Positions 44,313 through 56,386 of a stretch of 64,000 bases of DNA are shown one piece after another. Both the position numbers and the translations under genes were made by a program. Every line of letters starts with the position of its first letter. Positions within the stretch are counted from its first letter, which is position 1. The DNA is from Avipropionibacterium sp050157065 (GTDB lineage: Bacteria > Actinomycetota > Actinomycetes > Propionibacteriales > Propionibacteriaceae). The stretch lies in NCBI GenBank assembly GCA_050157065.1, contig CP189573.1. One strand, written 5' to 3'. Under the pieces are notes generated by a model. It saw only the letters and a program-made list of their open reading frames with translations, did no database searches and was not told the origin of the DNA.

Positions 44313-45724
44313 GGCGTTGCCTCCCGCTGGGCGTCGGTGACGAGCTCTTCGATCGACTCCTCCATGCACTGGGCGAGGACGTCGATGTCGGACAGTCGGT
44401 CGCGGTCGCCGGTGATGCCGATGCCGACGCCGCCGTCGTACGAGGTCACCCCGATCGCCATCAGGTGTCCCTGGCCCAGTGGCACCACCGGGAAGCTCTC
44501 CTCCAACTGCGCCCCGGCCGCGTAGACCGGGCTCCGCGGGCCGGGGACGTTGGTCACGACCAGGTCGTAGCGACGCCGTACGGTCTCGTAGCCGGCCCGC
44601 ACGCCCAGCGCGTGCAGGGTTGCCGGGGCGAACCCGGCCAGGTCGGTCAGGGTCCGGGCGTCGACCGCGACCCCGGTGTCCTTGTGGGCCTGGGTGGCGA
44701 TCGCGATCTGGTGCACCCGCATCGCCGGCCGCGACTCCCCGACCGGCAGGGCCGTCAGGTGCGGTGCCACCCGGCAGCCCAGCGAGGACGGCTGGTCGTC
44801 GGCGTCGACCACGCTCATCGGCACCAATGCCAGCACCGAGCCGATGTTCTCGCCACGATGCTGCAACCAGCCGCGCAGGCCGCCGGTGATGATCGCGAGC
44901 ACCACGTCGTTGATGGTGTGGCCGAGCCGACTGCGGACCGCCTTCAGGTCGTCGACCCGGGCCCGGACCCCGGCGAACCGCCGCTGCTCCGACGCCGCCC
45001 CGATGAAGGGGGACGCCTGGGCGGGAGCAGTGCCCATCAGCGCCGAGGCGGCCAGGTCGCCGAAGGTGGCGCCGAGTCCGCCGGTGGCGTCACCGACCGC
45101 GACCGCGGTGCCCAGCACCCCGGTCACGCCACGCCGCAACCCACCCAGCGCGCGGGCGGGATCACGCACGCCGTCGTAGGCGGCGGCCACCAGCAGGTCC
45201 AACCCACCCGGCTCGGGATTCGGCTCCCAGGTGACCGGACGTTCCACCGGGGCGGCCGGATCCTCGTCCAGCAGCACCTGCCCCAGATCGACGGTGTCGA
45301 CGCCGTCGACCAGCGCGAGGTGGGTCTTGCTGACCAGCGCGAACCGGTTGTCGGCGAGCCCTTCGACCAGGTACAGCTCCCACAGCGGCCGGTTCCGGTC
45401 CAGCCGGCGTGACATCACCCGGCCCAGGAACTCCCGGAGCTGTTCGGGGGTGCCGGGTCGCGGCAGGGCGGAGCGTCGGAGGTGGTAGGTCAGGTCGAAC
45501 GCCACGTCGTCGACCCAGACGGGAGCGGCGAGACCACCCGGCAGGGCACGGACCCGCTGCCGGTAGCGGGGTACGAACGCGATCCTGTCCTGCACCAGCG
45601 CGACCAGGTCCTCGTAGGCGAACAGGTCGTCCCCGGCGAAGACGTGGACGGCACCGGTGTGGGCCGGATGCCTCGTGGCATCCAGGGCCAGCAGTGACTC
45701 CTCACTGCGCGACAGGCGGTCCAT
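44309..45724 (-). CDS. wax ester synthase/diacylglycerol acyltransferase-like protein with altered active site
   Basis: 471 residues, full length for WS/DGAT (Tgs) proteins. LSRSEESLLALDATRHPAH, LWELYLVEGLADNRFAL, NDVVLAIITGGLRGWL, PMSVV and VTNVPGPRSPVYAAGA are family segments. The catalytic motif HHxxxDG reads HLALVDG (His135, Leu136, Asp140, Gly141): the second, general-base histidine is leucine. It may therefore not acylate lipid in the usual way. It is co-translated with the DUF6912 gene. Confidence 0.85.
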   Translation of the reverse strand: MDRLSRSEESLLALDATRHPAHTGAVHVFAGDDLFAYEDLVALVQDRIAFVPRYRQRVRALPGGLAAPVWVDDVAFDLTYHLRRSALPRPGTPEQLREFLGRVMSRRLDRNRPLWELYLVEGLADNRFALVSKTHLALVDGVDTVDLGQVLLDEDPAAPVERPVTWEPNPEPGGLDLLVAAAYDGVRDPARALGGLRRGVTGVLGTAVAVGDATGGLGATFGDLAASALMGTAPAQASPFIGAASEQRRFAGVRARVDDLKAVRSRLGHTINDVVLAIITGGLRGWLQHRGENIGSVLALVPMSVVDADDQPSSLGCRVAPHLTALPVGESRPAMRVHQIAIATQAHKDTGVAVDARTLTDLAGFAPATLHALGVRAGYETVRRRYDLVVTNVPGPRSPVYAAGAQLEESFPVVPLGQGHLMAIGVTSYDGGVGIGITGDRDRLSDIDVLAQCMEESIEELVTDAQREATP

Positions 45725-45849
45725 GGCCCAACGCTATCGTGACCGGACTCACGCGCGCCCGGTGCCGGTCGGGGAACATTCCGGCTGCCCCGGGCGTACC
45801 TCAAGTGGGGGCGTGGCACGCACGCTCCCCGAGGTGTCGAAAGGTGATC

Positions 45850-46302
45850 ATGAAACTGCTGTCCCGTCGGAGTGCCCTGCTGGTGGCCGGAGTCGCCCTG
45901 CTCGCCGCGGGTTGTGCCCCGGGTGACACCGAGCCCACCTCCCCCGGGAGCACCGGCACCGGGACCACCGGGACCGGGACCGCGCCGAGTTCGGCCCCGA
46001 GCCAGTCGGCCGGCACGGCGACCAGCGGTGCCACCGAGCAGGGCACCGTGATCGAGATCGTGCTGTCCGGTGACACGGTGACCCCGAACGCGGAGAAGCG
46101 CGAGGCCAAGGTCGGTGACGTGATCACCTTGAACATCACCAGCGACCACGACGACGAGATCCACATGCACGGGCTCGACATCGAGATCCCGGTCAAGGCC
46201 GGGGTACCGACCTCGGAGACGATCACGCTCAGTGAGCCGGGCAGCTTCGAGATCGAGTCGCACCATCCGGCGAAGACGATCCTGATCCTGAACGTGCGTT
46301 GA
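45850..46302 (+). CDS. cupredoxin-like lipoprotein
   Basis: 150 residues from ATG 45850. The signal peptide ends in lipobox LAAGC (Cys near residue 21). A Gly/Thr/Ser linker follows, then a cupredoxin-like beta domain: IEIVLSGDTVTPNAEKREAK, VGDVITLNITSDHDDEIHMHG, and ETITLSEPGSFEIESHHPAK. Histidines in IHMHG and SHHP could bind a metal, though the classic Cys ligand of blue copper proteins is absent. It overlaps the downstream membrane-protein gene by one base. Confidence 0.78.
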   Translation: MKLLSRRSALLVAGVALLAAGCAPGDTEPTSPGSTGTGTTGTGTAPSSAPSQSAGTATSGATEQGTVIEIVLSGDTVTPNAEKREAKVGDVITLNITSDHDDEIHMHGLDIEIPVKAGVPTSETITLSEPGSFEIESHHPAKTILILNVR

Positions 46303-47654
46303 TGTCCGGCGTGCCCCTCACCGGCGGGCTCGCCCTCTCCGGCCCCCTTCCGCTGCCCCTGCACGGCATCGCCTCGCGCCACGACCTGCCGCTGCCGTTC
46401 GAGTTCGTCGTGGTCGGCGCGGTGGTCGCCCTGGTGGTCTCGTTCGTCCTGCTGTTCTTCGGCTGGCCGAAGCAGCGCTACCGCGACCGGCGGAGCCGCG
46501 GCCTGTTCCGGGTCCATCCGGCGGTCGTCTGGGTCGCCCGGATCGCGGTGCTGCTCTGGTACGGCGTCGCCGCCCTCGCGCTGGTGGCCGGCGAGGACCG
46601 GCTCACCAACCCGATCTTCGGATTCGTGTTCGCCCTGTTGTGGGTCGGCCTGGTCCCGTTGTCGGCCCTGTTCGGTCCCGTCTACGCCGCGCTCAACCCG
46701 GTCGCCACCCTGCAACGGCTGGTGTACGCCGTACTGCGGCGGGATCCCGATGACGGGTTCGTCACCACGGTGCCGAAGTGGCTCGGCGTCTGGCCGGGCG
46801 CGGTCGGACTGTTCGTGTTCACCTTCTTCGAGCTGGTCCAACCGGCCCGGACCACCCTGCCGGTGATGCAGTTGTACGTGGCCGGGTGGTTCGTGGTGCT
46901 GTTCTTCGGCTCGCTGCTCGGTGGCCGGCGCTGGCTCGCCGCCGCGGATCCGTTCGAGGTGTTCGCCAACCTCGTCGCGGCCGGCGCCCCGTTGCAGCCG
47001 GACAAGGAGGGGCGGGTGCAGTTGATCAACCCGCTGCGGGCGCTGGCGACCTGGCGTCCGCCCAACGGCACCCCGGCCGTGGTCTCGGTGCTGCTCGGCT
47101 CGACCGCCTTCGACAGCTTTGCGAACACGTCATGGTGGCTGCGGACGGTGCAGGACTCCTCGGTGCCCTACGAGGTCTGGGCCACCGGCGGTCTGCTGAC
47201 CATGATCATCCTCGTGGCCACCACGTTCTGGCTCGCCGCCCGGCTGATGACGCCGTTCTCCCGTCGGGGCGTCCCGGTCCGTGAACTGGCCCGGCTGATG
47301 TCACCGTCGATCGTCCCGATCATCGTCGGGTATGCGATCGCGCACTACTTCACCCTGCTGGTGGTGGAGGGGCAGCGGACCGTGATCAACATGTCGGACC
47401 CGCTGGGTCTGGGGTGGAACCTGTTCGGCACGGCCGAACGCGGGGTCGCCACCGGCCTGGTGATGGTGCCCACCTTCGTGGCGGTGCTGCAGCTGGCCGG
47501 CATCCTGCTGGGCCACATCGTCGGCATCGTGGTCGCCCACGAGCGGTCACTGGCCATGCTGCGTCCCGACCGGACGATCGTCGGCCAGTTGCCGATGCTG
47601 CTGGTGATGATCGGCTACACCATCGCCGGGCTGCTGTTGTTGTTCTCCCCCTGA
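46302..47654 (+). CDS. polytopic membrane protein, partner of the cupredoxin lipoprotein
   Basis: 450 residues from ATG 46302, with about ten hydrophobic helices (for example VVVGAVVALVVSFVLLFF, FVFALLWVGLVPLSALFGP, GLLTMIILVATTFWLAA, LPMLLVMIGYTIAGLLLLF). No transporter signature is recognised. The one-base overlap with the lipoprotein gene and tight coupling suggest a two-part envelope system, possibly for metal handling or redox, but the function is not known. Confidence 0.8.
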   Translation: MSGVPLTGGLALSGPLPLPLHGIASRHDLPLPFEFVVVGAVVALVVSFVLLFFGWPKQRYRDRRSRGLFRVHPAVVWVARIAVLLWYGVAALALVAGEDRLTNPIFGFVFALLWVGLVPLSALFGPVYAALNPVATLQRLVYAVLRRDPDDGFVTTVPKWLGVWPGAVGLFVFTFFELVQPARTTLPVMQLYVAGWFVVLFFGSLLGGRRWLAAADPFEVFANLVAAGAPLQPDKEGRVQLINPLRALATWRPPNGTPAVVSVLLGSTAFDSFANTSWWLRTVQDSSVPYEVWATGGLLTMIILVATTFWLAARLMTPFSRRGVPVRELARLMSPSIVPIIVGYAIAHYFTLLVVEGQRTVINMSDPLGLGWNLFGTAERGVATGLVMVPTFVAVLQLAGILLGHIVGIVVAHERSLAMLRPDRTIVGQLPMLLVMIGYTIAGLLLLFSP

Positions 47655-47755
47655 GCCCGGCGCCGCAACGCCGTTGCCGTACGGCCCCGCGTGTCGTCCA
47701 CAGGGCACGGCCCGGAAGGTGGCGGCCGGCCGCACCCCTCGACGACGCTGGGGCC

Positions 47756-48334
47756 ATGACGCAGCAACTCATCGAGGAGCGGCCACCGACCCGGGCCCGC
47801 GGCCACGCGATCCTTGCCGCCCGGACGCCTTCTCCGGCCCGCCGGACCGGCCCACCACGCGAGGCACCCCCGGCCCGCACGTACCGCCTGCCCTCGGCCG
47901 TCCCGATCGGCGGCCCGGCCACGGTGGTGCAGGACCCGCCGGACTCGCAGCCGATGCTGTTCGCCGACCTGTCGGTGCCGCCTGCCCCCGGACCGGCCCG
48001 GCCCGTCGCGGCCGACCGGGTACGCCAGGTCGCGGTCGTGGTCGTGGAGGTGTTGGCCGGCCGCCGGGCCCCGACCCAGCTCACCCGCTGGGTCAGCGAG
48101 CTCACCCACGCCCAGATCGTGATGTCGGCCCGTCGGCTGGCCAGACCGGTGAACGTGCACGTCGCCTCCGTACACTGCCAGCACGTCACCGACGACGTGA
48201 TCGAGGCCAGTGTCCGGGTCCGCGGCAGGGAACGGTCGATCGCCATGGCGTTCCAACTGCAACGCACCGACGGGCGATGGATGTGCACCGCCTGGGAACA
48301 CCGCACCGAGGACCTCGCCGCCCTCGACCGGTGA
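47756..48334 (+). CDS. Rv3235 family protein
   Basis: 192 residues from ATG 47756. The N-terminal 75 residues are Arg/Pro/Ala-rich; the C-terminal part has QVAVVVVEVLAGRRAPTQLTRWVS, ARPVNVHVASVH, IEASVRVRGRERSIAMAFQLQ and WMCTAWEH, matching the actinobacterial Rv3235 family. Its location next to secA parallels the M. tuberculosis order. The function is unknown. Confidence 0.8.
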   Translation: MTQQLIEERPPTRARGHAILAARTPSPARRTGPPREAPPARTYRLPSAVPIGGPATVVQDPPDSQPMLFADLSVPPAPGPARPVAADRVRQVAVVVVEVLAGRRAPTQLTRWVSELTHAQIVMSARRLARPVNVHVASVHCQHVTDDVIEASVRVRGRERSIAMAFQLQRTDGRWMCTAWEHRTEDLAALDR

Positions 48335-48355
48335 CGGTCGCGGCGCGGCGTCGGT

Positions 48356-51307
<2,952 letters not shown>

Positions 51308-51336
51308 GGAACCGGTTCTCCTCCGGGTGGGACTCC

Positions 51337-51356
51337 CGCCGTACGGCCGTACGGCG
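51337..51356. promoter_or_regulatory. 20-bp perfect palindrome upstream of secA
   Basis: CGCCGTACGGCCGTACGGCG, 30 bases before the secA start on the minus strand. It reads the same on both strands over all 20 bases and would either bind a dimeric regulator or fold in the secA leader. A second 10-bp palindrome, CGTTGCAACG (51512-51521), lies nearer the divergent glycoside-hydrolase gene. Confidence 0.5.
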
Positions 51357-51597
51357 ACCGGCCGACCACATGATCGACCCGGTCCATCCTAGGCGGACCG
51401 GTGGCCGCACGACACCCTGCGCCGTCCCGCATCACCGGTCGGCCGGTCCATCGCCGCACCCTTGACTCTTTCAGCACCACTGGGCAGGCTGCCCGCAATT
51501 GTTGTTCCATACGTTGCAACGCGCCAGGTTCCCCTGCCCGGACGGTCCCCCGCCCGCCGCAACGGGCACCGCGCGCCCCAGCCCACAGGAGTGCTCC

Positions 51598-54567
51598 ATG
51601 AACGTTTCCCGCCGTCGCGTGCTGCAGGCCTCACTCGCCGCCAGTGCCGTCGCCGCCCTTCCCGCCCTGCCGTCCGGGCCTGCCGCTGCCGCGCCACCGC
51701 ACGCGCGGTTCGAGCGCGCCGAGCACGAGCCCGACCTCAGCCTCGGCACGCGGCCCCGGGTCGCCGAGGTCCCGAGCCTGTTCGCCGAGTTCCAGTACAA
51801 GTACAACCTGTACGAGAACATGCTGACCGACTTCATCGATCGCCCCCTGTTCAACGATCCCTCGATCCGGCCGGCGACCGCGACCTACAACACCGCGGAG
51901 TCGTACTTCCGCGACATCGCCATCGCCCGGACCTACGGTTTCGACGGCACCGGCTCGCTCGCCGTCCCGAGCATCGCCCTGTGGGACCAGGTCAACGGCT
52001 ACCTGCAGGCGGAGCCGGACCGGGCGCCCGGCCACCACGAGTACCCCCAGTTCGCCTTCGCCGGGTTCACCGCGTTCTCCACCACGGATCGGCACTACGT
52101 GCAGGCCCGCTCCGTGCTGCAGACCGCGCTGGCCTCACCGTTCTCGCCGCGGATCGCGGGCCGGATCCCGATCGCCACCTACAACTCCGGCTACGTGAAG
52201 TTGGACGTGATGGAGCAGTTCCTCACCGCCCTGCGTGACGAGTTCGGCGACACCTTCGCCGTTGTCGGCCAACTGGTGATCGACTGGGCCGACCAGGTCG
52301 CCTACGAGGCCGACGGCGGCTGGTCGGCGGCCGTCCGGCAGAAGTACGCGGACCGGATCGCCGACCTGCTCGCGGTGTACGACGGGATCCAGTTGGAGAT
52401 GCCGTGGCCGGTGTGGCGGCTCGACTACCGCTCCGAGGCGGAGTTCGGGGCGTACGACGACCACCTCAGCGAGCTGGTGGTCGAGGCCCTGGCCCGGCCG
52501 GAGAACGCCGGCAAGCTGCTGTGCGGGCAGGTCCGGCAGGGTTACGAGAACCACTTCACGATGGTCACCCACGGCGAGTTCGGCACGGGCCGGATGCGCG
52601 AGACCCTTGACAGGTTGGTGAAGCTCAACCCCGACATGGTGTTCTTCTTCGAGTGGAACGAGTTCAACGAGAACACCATGATCCAGCCCTCGGTGCGCAA
52701 CTCGTTGGCCCTGCAGCGGTTGATCAAGTACTACGCGTCGATCTTCACCGGCACCGACCCCGAACCCAACGAGGGCGACGACATCACCGTCCCGCCGCTG
52801 GTGCTCACCCACCGGGAGGAGGTGAAGGTCGGCGAGAAGCTGGAGTTCGAGCTGCTCAACGTGCCCGACACCACGACCGCCGCCAGCTACACCGCACGGC
52901 TGGTGCTGCACGACCTGAGCGGCCGGGTCGTCCGCGACTTCGGCACCGAGACCTTCGACCGGGCGCGGCTCCGAGCGGTCACCTTCACCGTGCCGAGCGA
53001 ATGGGTGTCGGACCTGTCGGTGCTGGTGCCGCGGCTCACCGTCACCGACTCCTCGGGCGCTCCGCTGGAACACCACGACCTGCAGCACGTGCGCATCCTG
53101 CCCACCACCTCGAGCAACTACACCACCACCCGGCAGTCGTTGCGCGACATCCTGCGACCGACCTCGATGTCGTTCGACGTCACCGCGACCGCCGACGGCA
53201 GGTACCGGCTGGTCGGTGAGGTCACCGCCGACGAGCCGTTGGCCACCCTCGAGGTGACCGACCACGGCCGGGAGTTCCACGCCGCCGACCCGACCGGCAC
53301 GTACGACCTGGTCGACACCGTGTTGATCAAGGGCGCCCCGTCGTCACGCAGCAGCCGCTGGGAGAACATCCGGGTGGAGGTGACCGGCGCCCCAGGTTGG
53401 GAGTTCCACGCCGACCGTGCCCTGTACGTGAAGGCCATCCAGCGCACCGGTGACGTGGTGACCGCGTCGGCCTACGTGTGGCTGAACCGGACGGCCTGGT
53501 TCATCACCGTGCCCGAGGACCGGAGCCCGGACGCACGGGTGAGCCTGACCATCGGCACCGAGGCCCACGACTTCGCCCTGGCCGACCTGGTCGAGCTCGG
53601 CGCACACGCCCAGTTGTTCGCCGACGGGACGGGGCGCGACGCACGCTGCGACTGGACGGTGCATCGCCGGCAGCCCGACACCCCGGTCCATCTCGGCACC
53701 CCGTCGGCCGAGATCGACGTCACCCTGGCCAGCGCCCACACCCACCCGGTGTTCCAGCTGCGGGCGATCACCGTCTCCGGCAAGATCGTGCGCAGTGCGC
53801 CGATCATGCCGAGCCGGCCGGTCCGCAGTGAACCGGTGCCGGTGATCTCGGAGAGCACCGGTGCCGTGGTGCGAGCCATGGTGCCACGGGATTCCGTACC
53901 CCGGTTGGGCTATCGGCTGGACGAGCCGCGCGCCGGGGCCGCTCTGCTGGCCCCGGCGAATCGGCCGCAGCACCATGCCCAGCTGGGCGGTGGACTGATC
54001 TACGACGAGCCGTTCTACGTGCCGACCCCGGTCACCGGCGGCTTCAGCCACGTGCCCACCTGGGTCACCGAGGACGGCCGACCGGCGTTGTCGTTCCACA
54101 CCGAGCAGAGCTGGGCGAACTTCCCGATCGACACCTTCCCGCGCGGTGCGTTCACCTTGACGATGGACGTCAAGCCGACCCTGGTCGACCAGCGGTACGT
54201 GCTGTTCCGGCACTTCTCCTCGATCCTGGGGTCGATCACGCTGTACGTCGACACCGACGGCGAACTGGTGCTCGGGTTCGGCGACAAGCAGACCAACACC
54301 CACGTCTTCCGCTCCGGCCTGGTGGTGCCGGCCATGGTCTGGTCGACGATTCGGCTGAGCTACGACCTGCGGGCCTTCGAGTTCGTGGTGGGCACCACCC
54401 GGCAGACGGTCCAGACCCCGACACCGCTGCAGGCGTTGTACGCCAAGCCCGCCGTGTTCGGCGGCCACGTCAAGGTCGAGTTCGGGCTGCCCGCCGGTGC
54501 TGCGTACTTCCAGGGCTTCCTGGGGCGGCTGCAGATCGACCACACCGCCGGCACGGTGCGCCGCTGA
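51598..54567 (+). CDS. large Tat-exported putative glycoside hydrolase with C-terminal LamG-like domain
   Basis: 989 residues; CAGGAG precedes ATG 51598. A twin-arginine signal (SRRRVLQASLAASAVAALP, ending near Ala32) directs export folded. Residues about 55-385 look like a TIM-barrel hydrolase: YDGIQLEMPWPVWRLDY, NHFTMVTHGEFGTGRM, and MVFFFEWNEFNENT with acidic Glu352/Glu355 where GH71/GH99-like enzymes place catalytic acids. Several beta-sandwich modules follow, and residues about 800-989 form a LamG-like lectin domain (FPRGAFTLTMDVKP, FQGFLGRLQID). No exact family is recognised. It lies next to a sugar ABC importer. Confidence 0.6.
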   Translation: MNVSRRRVLQASLAASAVAALPALPSGPAAAAPPHARFERAEHEPDLSLGTRPRVAEVPSLFAEFQYKYNLYENMLTDFIDRPLFNDPSIRPATATYNTAESYFRDIAIARTYGFDGTGSLAVPSIALWDQVNGYLQAEPDRAPGHHEYPQFAFAGFTAFSTTDRHYVQARSVLQTALASPFSPRIAGRIPIATYNSGYVKLDVMEQFLTALRDEFGDTFAVVGQLVIDWADQVAYEADGGWSAAVRQKYADRIADLLAVYDGIQLEMPWPVWRLDYRSEAEFGAYDDHLSELVVEALARPENAGKLLCGQVRQGYENHFTMVTHGEFGTGRMRETLDRLVKLNPDMVFFFEWNEFNENTMIQPSVRNSLALQRLIKYYASIFTGTDPEPNEGDDITVPPLVLTHREEVKVGEKLEFELLNVPDTTTAASYTARLVLHDLSGRVVRDFGTETFDRARLRAVTFTVPSEWVSDLSVLVPRLTVTDSSGAPLEHHDLQHVRILPTTSSNYTTTRQSLRDILRPTSMSFDVTATADGRYRLVGEVTADEPLATLEVTDHGREFHAADPTGTYDLVDTVLIKGAPSSRSSRWENIRVEVTGAPGWEFHADRALYVKAIQRTGDVVTASAYVWLNRTAWFITVPEDRSPDARVSLTIGTEAHDFALADLVELGAHAQLFADGTGRDARCDWTVHRRQPDTPVHLGTPSAEIDVTLASAHTHPVFQLRAITVSGKIVRSAPIMPSRPVRSEPVPVISESTGAVVRAMVPRDSVPRLGYRLDEPRAGAALLAPANRPQHHAQLGGGLIYDEPFYVPTPVTGGFSHVPTWVTEDGRPALSFHTEQSWANFPIDTFPRGAFTLTMDVKPTLVDQRYVLFRHFSSILGSITLYVDTDGELVLGFGDKQTNTHVFRSGLVVPAMVWSTIRLSYDLRAFEFVVGTTRQTVQTPTPLQALYAKPAVFGGHVKVEFGLPAGAAYFQGFLGRLQIDHTAGTVRR

Positions 54568-54574
54568 CCCCCCT

Positions 54575-54610
54575 CTGACCCGCTGATCTGCTGACCCGCT
54601 GATCTGCTGC
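54575..54610 (+). repeat. 16-bp tandem repeat, two full copies
   Basis: CTGACCCGCTGATCTG occurs twice head to tail (54575-54590, 54591-54606) and begins a third time. It sits just after the putative glycoside hydrolase stop, between convergent genes. Confidence 0.75.
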
Positions 54611-54632
54611 CCCGCGTAGACCGGGACGGCGG

Positions 54633-55472
54633 TCAGTCGGCCGTGACCACCGGTGAGGCGTGGCGGCCCAGGCCGTCGGCCCAGACGTGCATCGTCTGGC
54701 CGGCGGCCAGGTACCGCGGCGGCTGCTGTCCGGCTCCGACCCCGGCCGGGGTGCCGGTGCTGATCACGTCACCGGGGTACAGCGTCATGAACTGGCTGAT
54801 CTCGTGCACCAGGCGCGCCACACCGAAGATCATCTCCGCGGTGCTGGAGTCCTGGTAGGTGTGGTCGTCGACGGCCAGGCCGAGCCGGATCCGCTGCGGG
54901 TCGGGGACCTCGTCGGCGGTGAGGAACCACGGCCCCATCGGGCAGAAGGTGGCACAGTTCTTGCCCTTGTCCCACTGGCCACCCCGCTCGAGCTGGAAGT
55001 GTCGTTCCGACACGTCGTTGCAGAGCACGTATCCGGCGACGTGGGCCATCGCCTCGGCCTCGTCGGCCAGGTAGGCGCACCGTCGACCGATCACCACCCC
55101 GAGCTCGACCTCCCAGTCGGTCTTGTCGCCACCGCGGGGGATGACCACCGGGTCGTGAGGACCCACCACGGTGTCGGGCACCTTCAGGAACAGGATCGGC
55201 TCGGTCGGCGCCTCCTGCCCACCTTCGGCAGCGTGGTCGGCGTAGTTGAGGCCGACGCAGATGATCTTGCCCGGACGCAGCGGTGCCCCGATCCGGTGGT
55301 CGGCCAGCGGCACCGACCTCTCCGACTCCAGGGCGAGTGCTCCGCGACTGCGGAGGTCGTCCAGGTCGAAGGCGTCACCCACACCTGAGGGTGGCAGCCA
55401 CGCCGCGTGCCGGTCGTCCACCAGCACCGCATCGCGTTCCTGACCGACGGGACCGAGTCGTACGAATCTCAT
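54633..55472 (-). CDS. fumarylacetoacetate hydrolase family protein
   Basis: 279 residues from ATG 55472, two bases after the permease stop. The FAH fold is evident: GKIICVGLNYADHAAE, PILFLKVPDTVVGPHDPV, DWEVELGVVIGRR (metal-binding Glu-x-Glu type region), GYVLCNDVSERHFQL, and PGDVISTGTPAGVGAG. Members cleave or isomerise 2-keto acids, for example 2-keto-3-deoxy sugar acids or 4-hydroxy-2-oxo acids. Coupling to a sugar importer and a Gfo/Idh dehydrogenase suggests sugar-acid breakdown. Confidence 0.88.
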   Translation of the reverse strand: MRFVRLGPVGQERDAVLVDDRHAAWLPPSGVGDAFDLDDLRSRGALALESERSVPLADHRIGAPLRPGKIICVGLNYADHAAEGGQEAPTEPILFLKVPDTVVGPHDPVVIPRGGDKTDWEVELGVVIGRRCAYLADEAEAMAHVAGYVLCNDVSERHFQLERGGQWDKGKNCATFCPMGPWFLTADEVPDPQRIRLGLAVDDHTYQDSSTAEMIFGVARLVHEISQFMTLYPGDVISTGTPAGVGAGQQPPRYLAAGQTMHVWADGLGRHASPVVTAD

Positions 55473-55474
55473 GA

Positions 55475-56386
55475 TCAACCCTTCAGGGCACCGGACATGG
55501 AGCCGAGGATGTGGCGTTGCAGGGCGAGGAAGACCACGATCACGGGGATCAGCGACAGCACCGTCCCGGCGGCGAGCCCGCGGACGTCCTGACCGCTCAC
55601 TCCCGACAGGTAGGCGATGCCGAGTGCCAGCGGGAACTTGCTCTGGTCGTTGAGCACGACCAACGGCCAGACGAAGCTGTTCCACACGTTGATGAAGCCG
55701 AGGATGGTCAACACCGCCAGCGTCGGTACTGCCGCGGGCATGGCGATCCGGACGAAGATGCCCCACTCCGACGCGCCGTCGACCCGGGCGGCCTCGAAGA
55801 TCTCCTCCGGCATCGAGGCGAAGGTCTGCCGCAACATGAAGATCCCCAACGCGGACAGGATCGCAGGCAGGATCACGGCCATGTAGGTGTCCACCAGGCT
55901 GAGCTGGCTCATCACCAGGAACCGCGGGATCAACATCAGCTCACCGGGCAGGAACATCGTCGACAGGAACACCATGAAGAAGAGGCCGCGACCCGGGAAG
56001 TTGATCCGGGCCAGGGGATACGCCGTCATCGCCGACACGAGCAGGTAGAGCGGGATGATCACCACGATGTAGATCACCGAGTTCCCGGTGAACGTGAAGA
56101 ACGGGATCGTGGTGGTCGCCTCGACGAAGTAGTCGAGCACCGGGGGCCGCGGGATCAGGTCCGGTGGAAAGCTGTCGATCGACTGGTGGGCCGGCTTGAA
56201 CGCGATCGACAGCATGACCAGGAAGGGTCCCACGAAGAGCAGCCCCACGACGGTCAGCAGCACGTACATCAACGCGTTGCGGATGGGTCGCCGCGGCCTG
56301 CCGCCACGTTCCCGGCGGGGCGGGGCCTGGTCCGCCGTCTCCTGGGCCTCGGCGATCGGCGGGCCCTGTAGTTCGTTCAGTGCCAT
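55475..56386 (-). CDS. carbohydrate ABC transporter permease (MalG/UgpE type)
   Basis: 303 residues from ATG 56386. Six hydrophobic helices and the EAA loop (EAARVDGASEWGIFVRIAMP, then ATLA-like PTLAVLTILG) are typical of the CUT1 sugar-permease pair's second member. The N-terminal tail of about 45 residues is cytosolic and Arg/Pro-rich. The start overlaps the previous permease stop by one base; the FAH gene follows two bases after the stop. Confidence 0.93.
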   Translation of the reverse strand: MALNELQGPPIAEAQETADQAPPRRERGGRPRRPIRNALMYVLLTVVGLLFVGPFLVMLSIAFKPAHQSIDSFPPDLIPRPPVLDYFVEATTTIPFFTFTGNSVIYIVVIIPLYLLVSAMTAYPLARINFPGRGLFFMVFLSTMFLPGELMLIPRFLVMSQLSLVDTYMAVILPAILSALGIFMLRQTFASMPEEIFEAARVDGASEWGIFVRIAMPAAVPTLAVLTILGFINVWNSFVWPLVVLNDQSKFPLALGIAYLSGVSGQDVRGLAAGTVLSLIPVIVVFLALQRHILGSMSGALKG

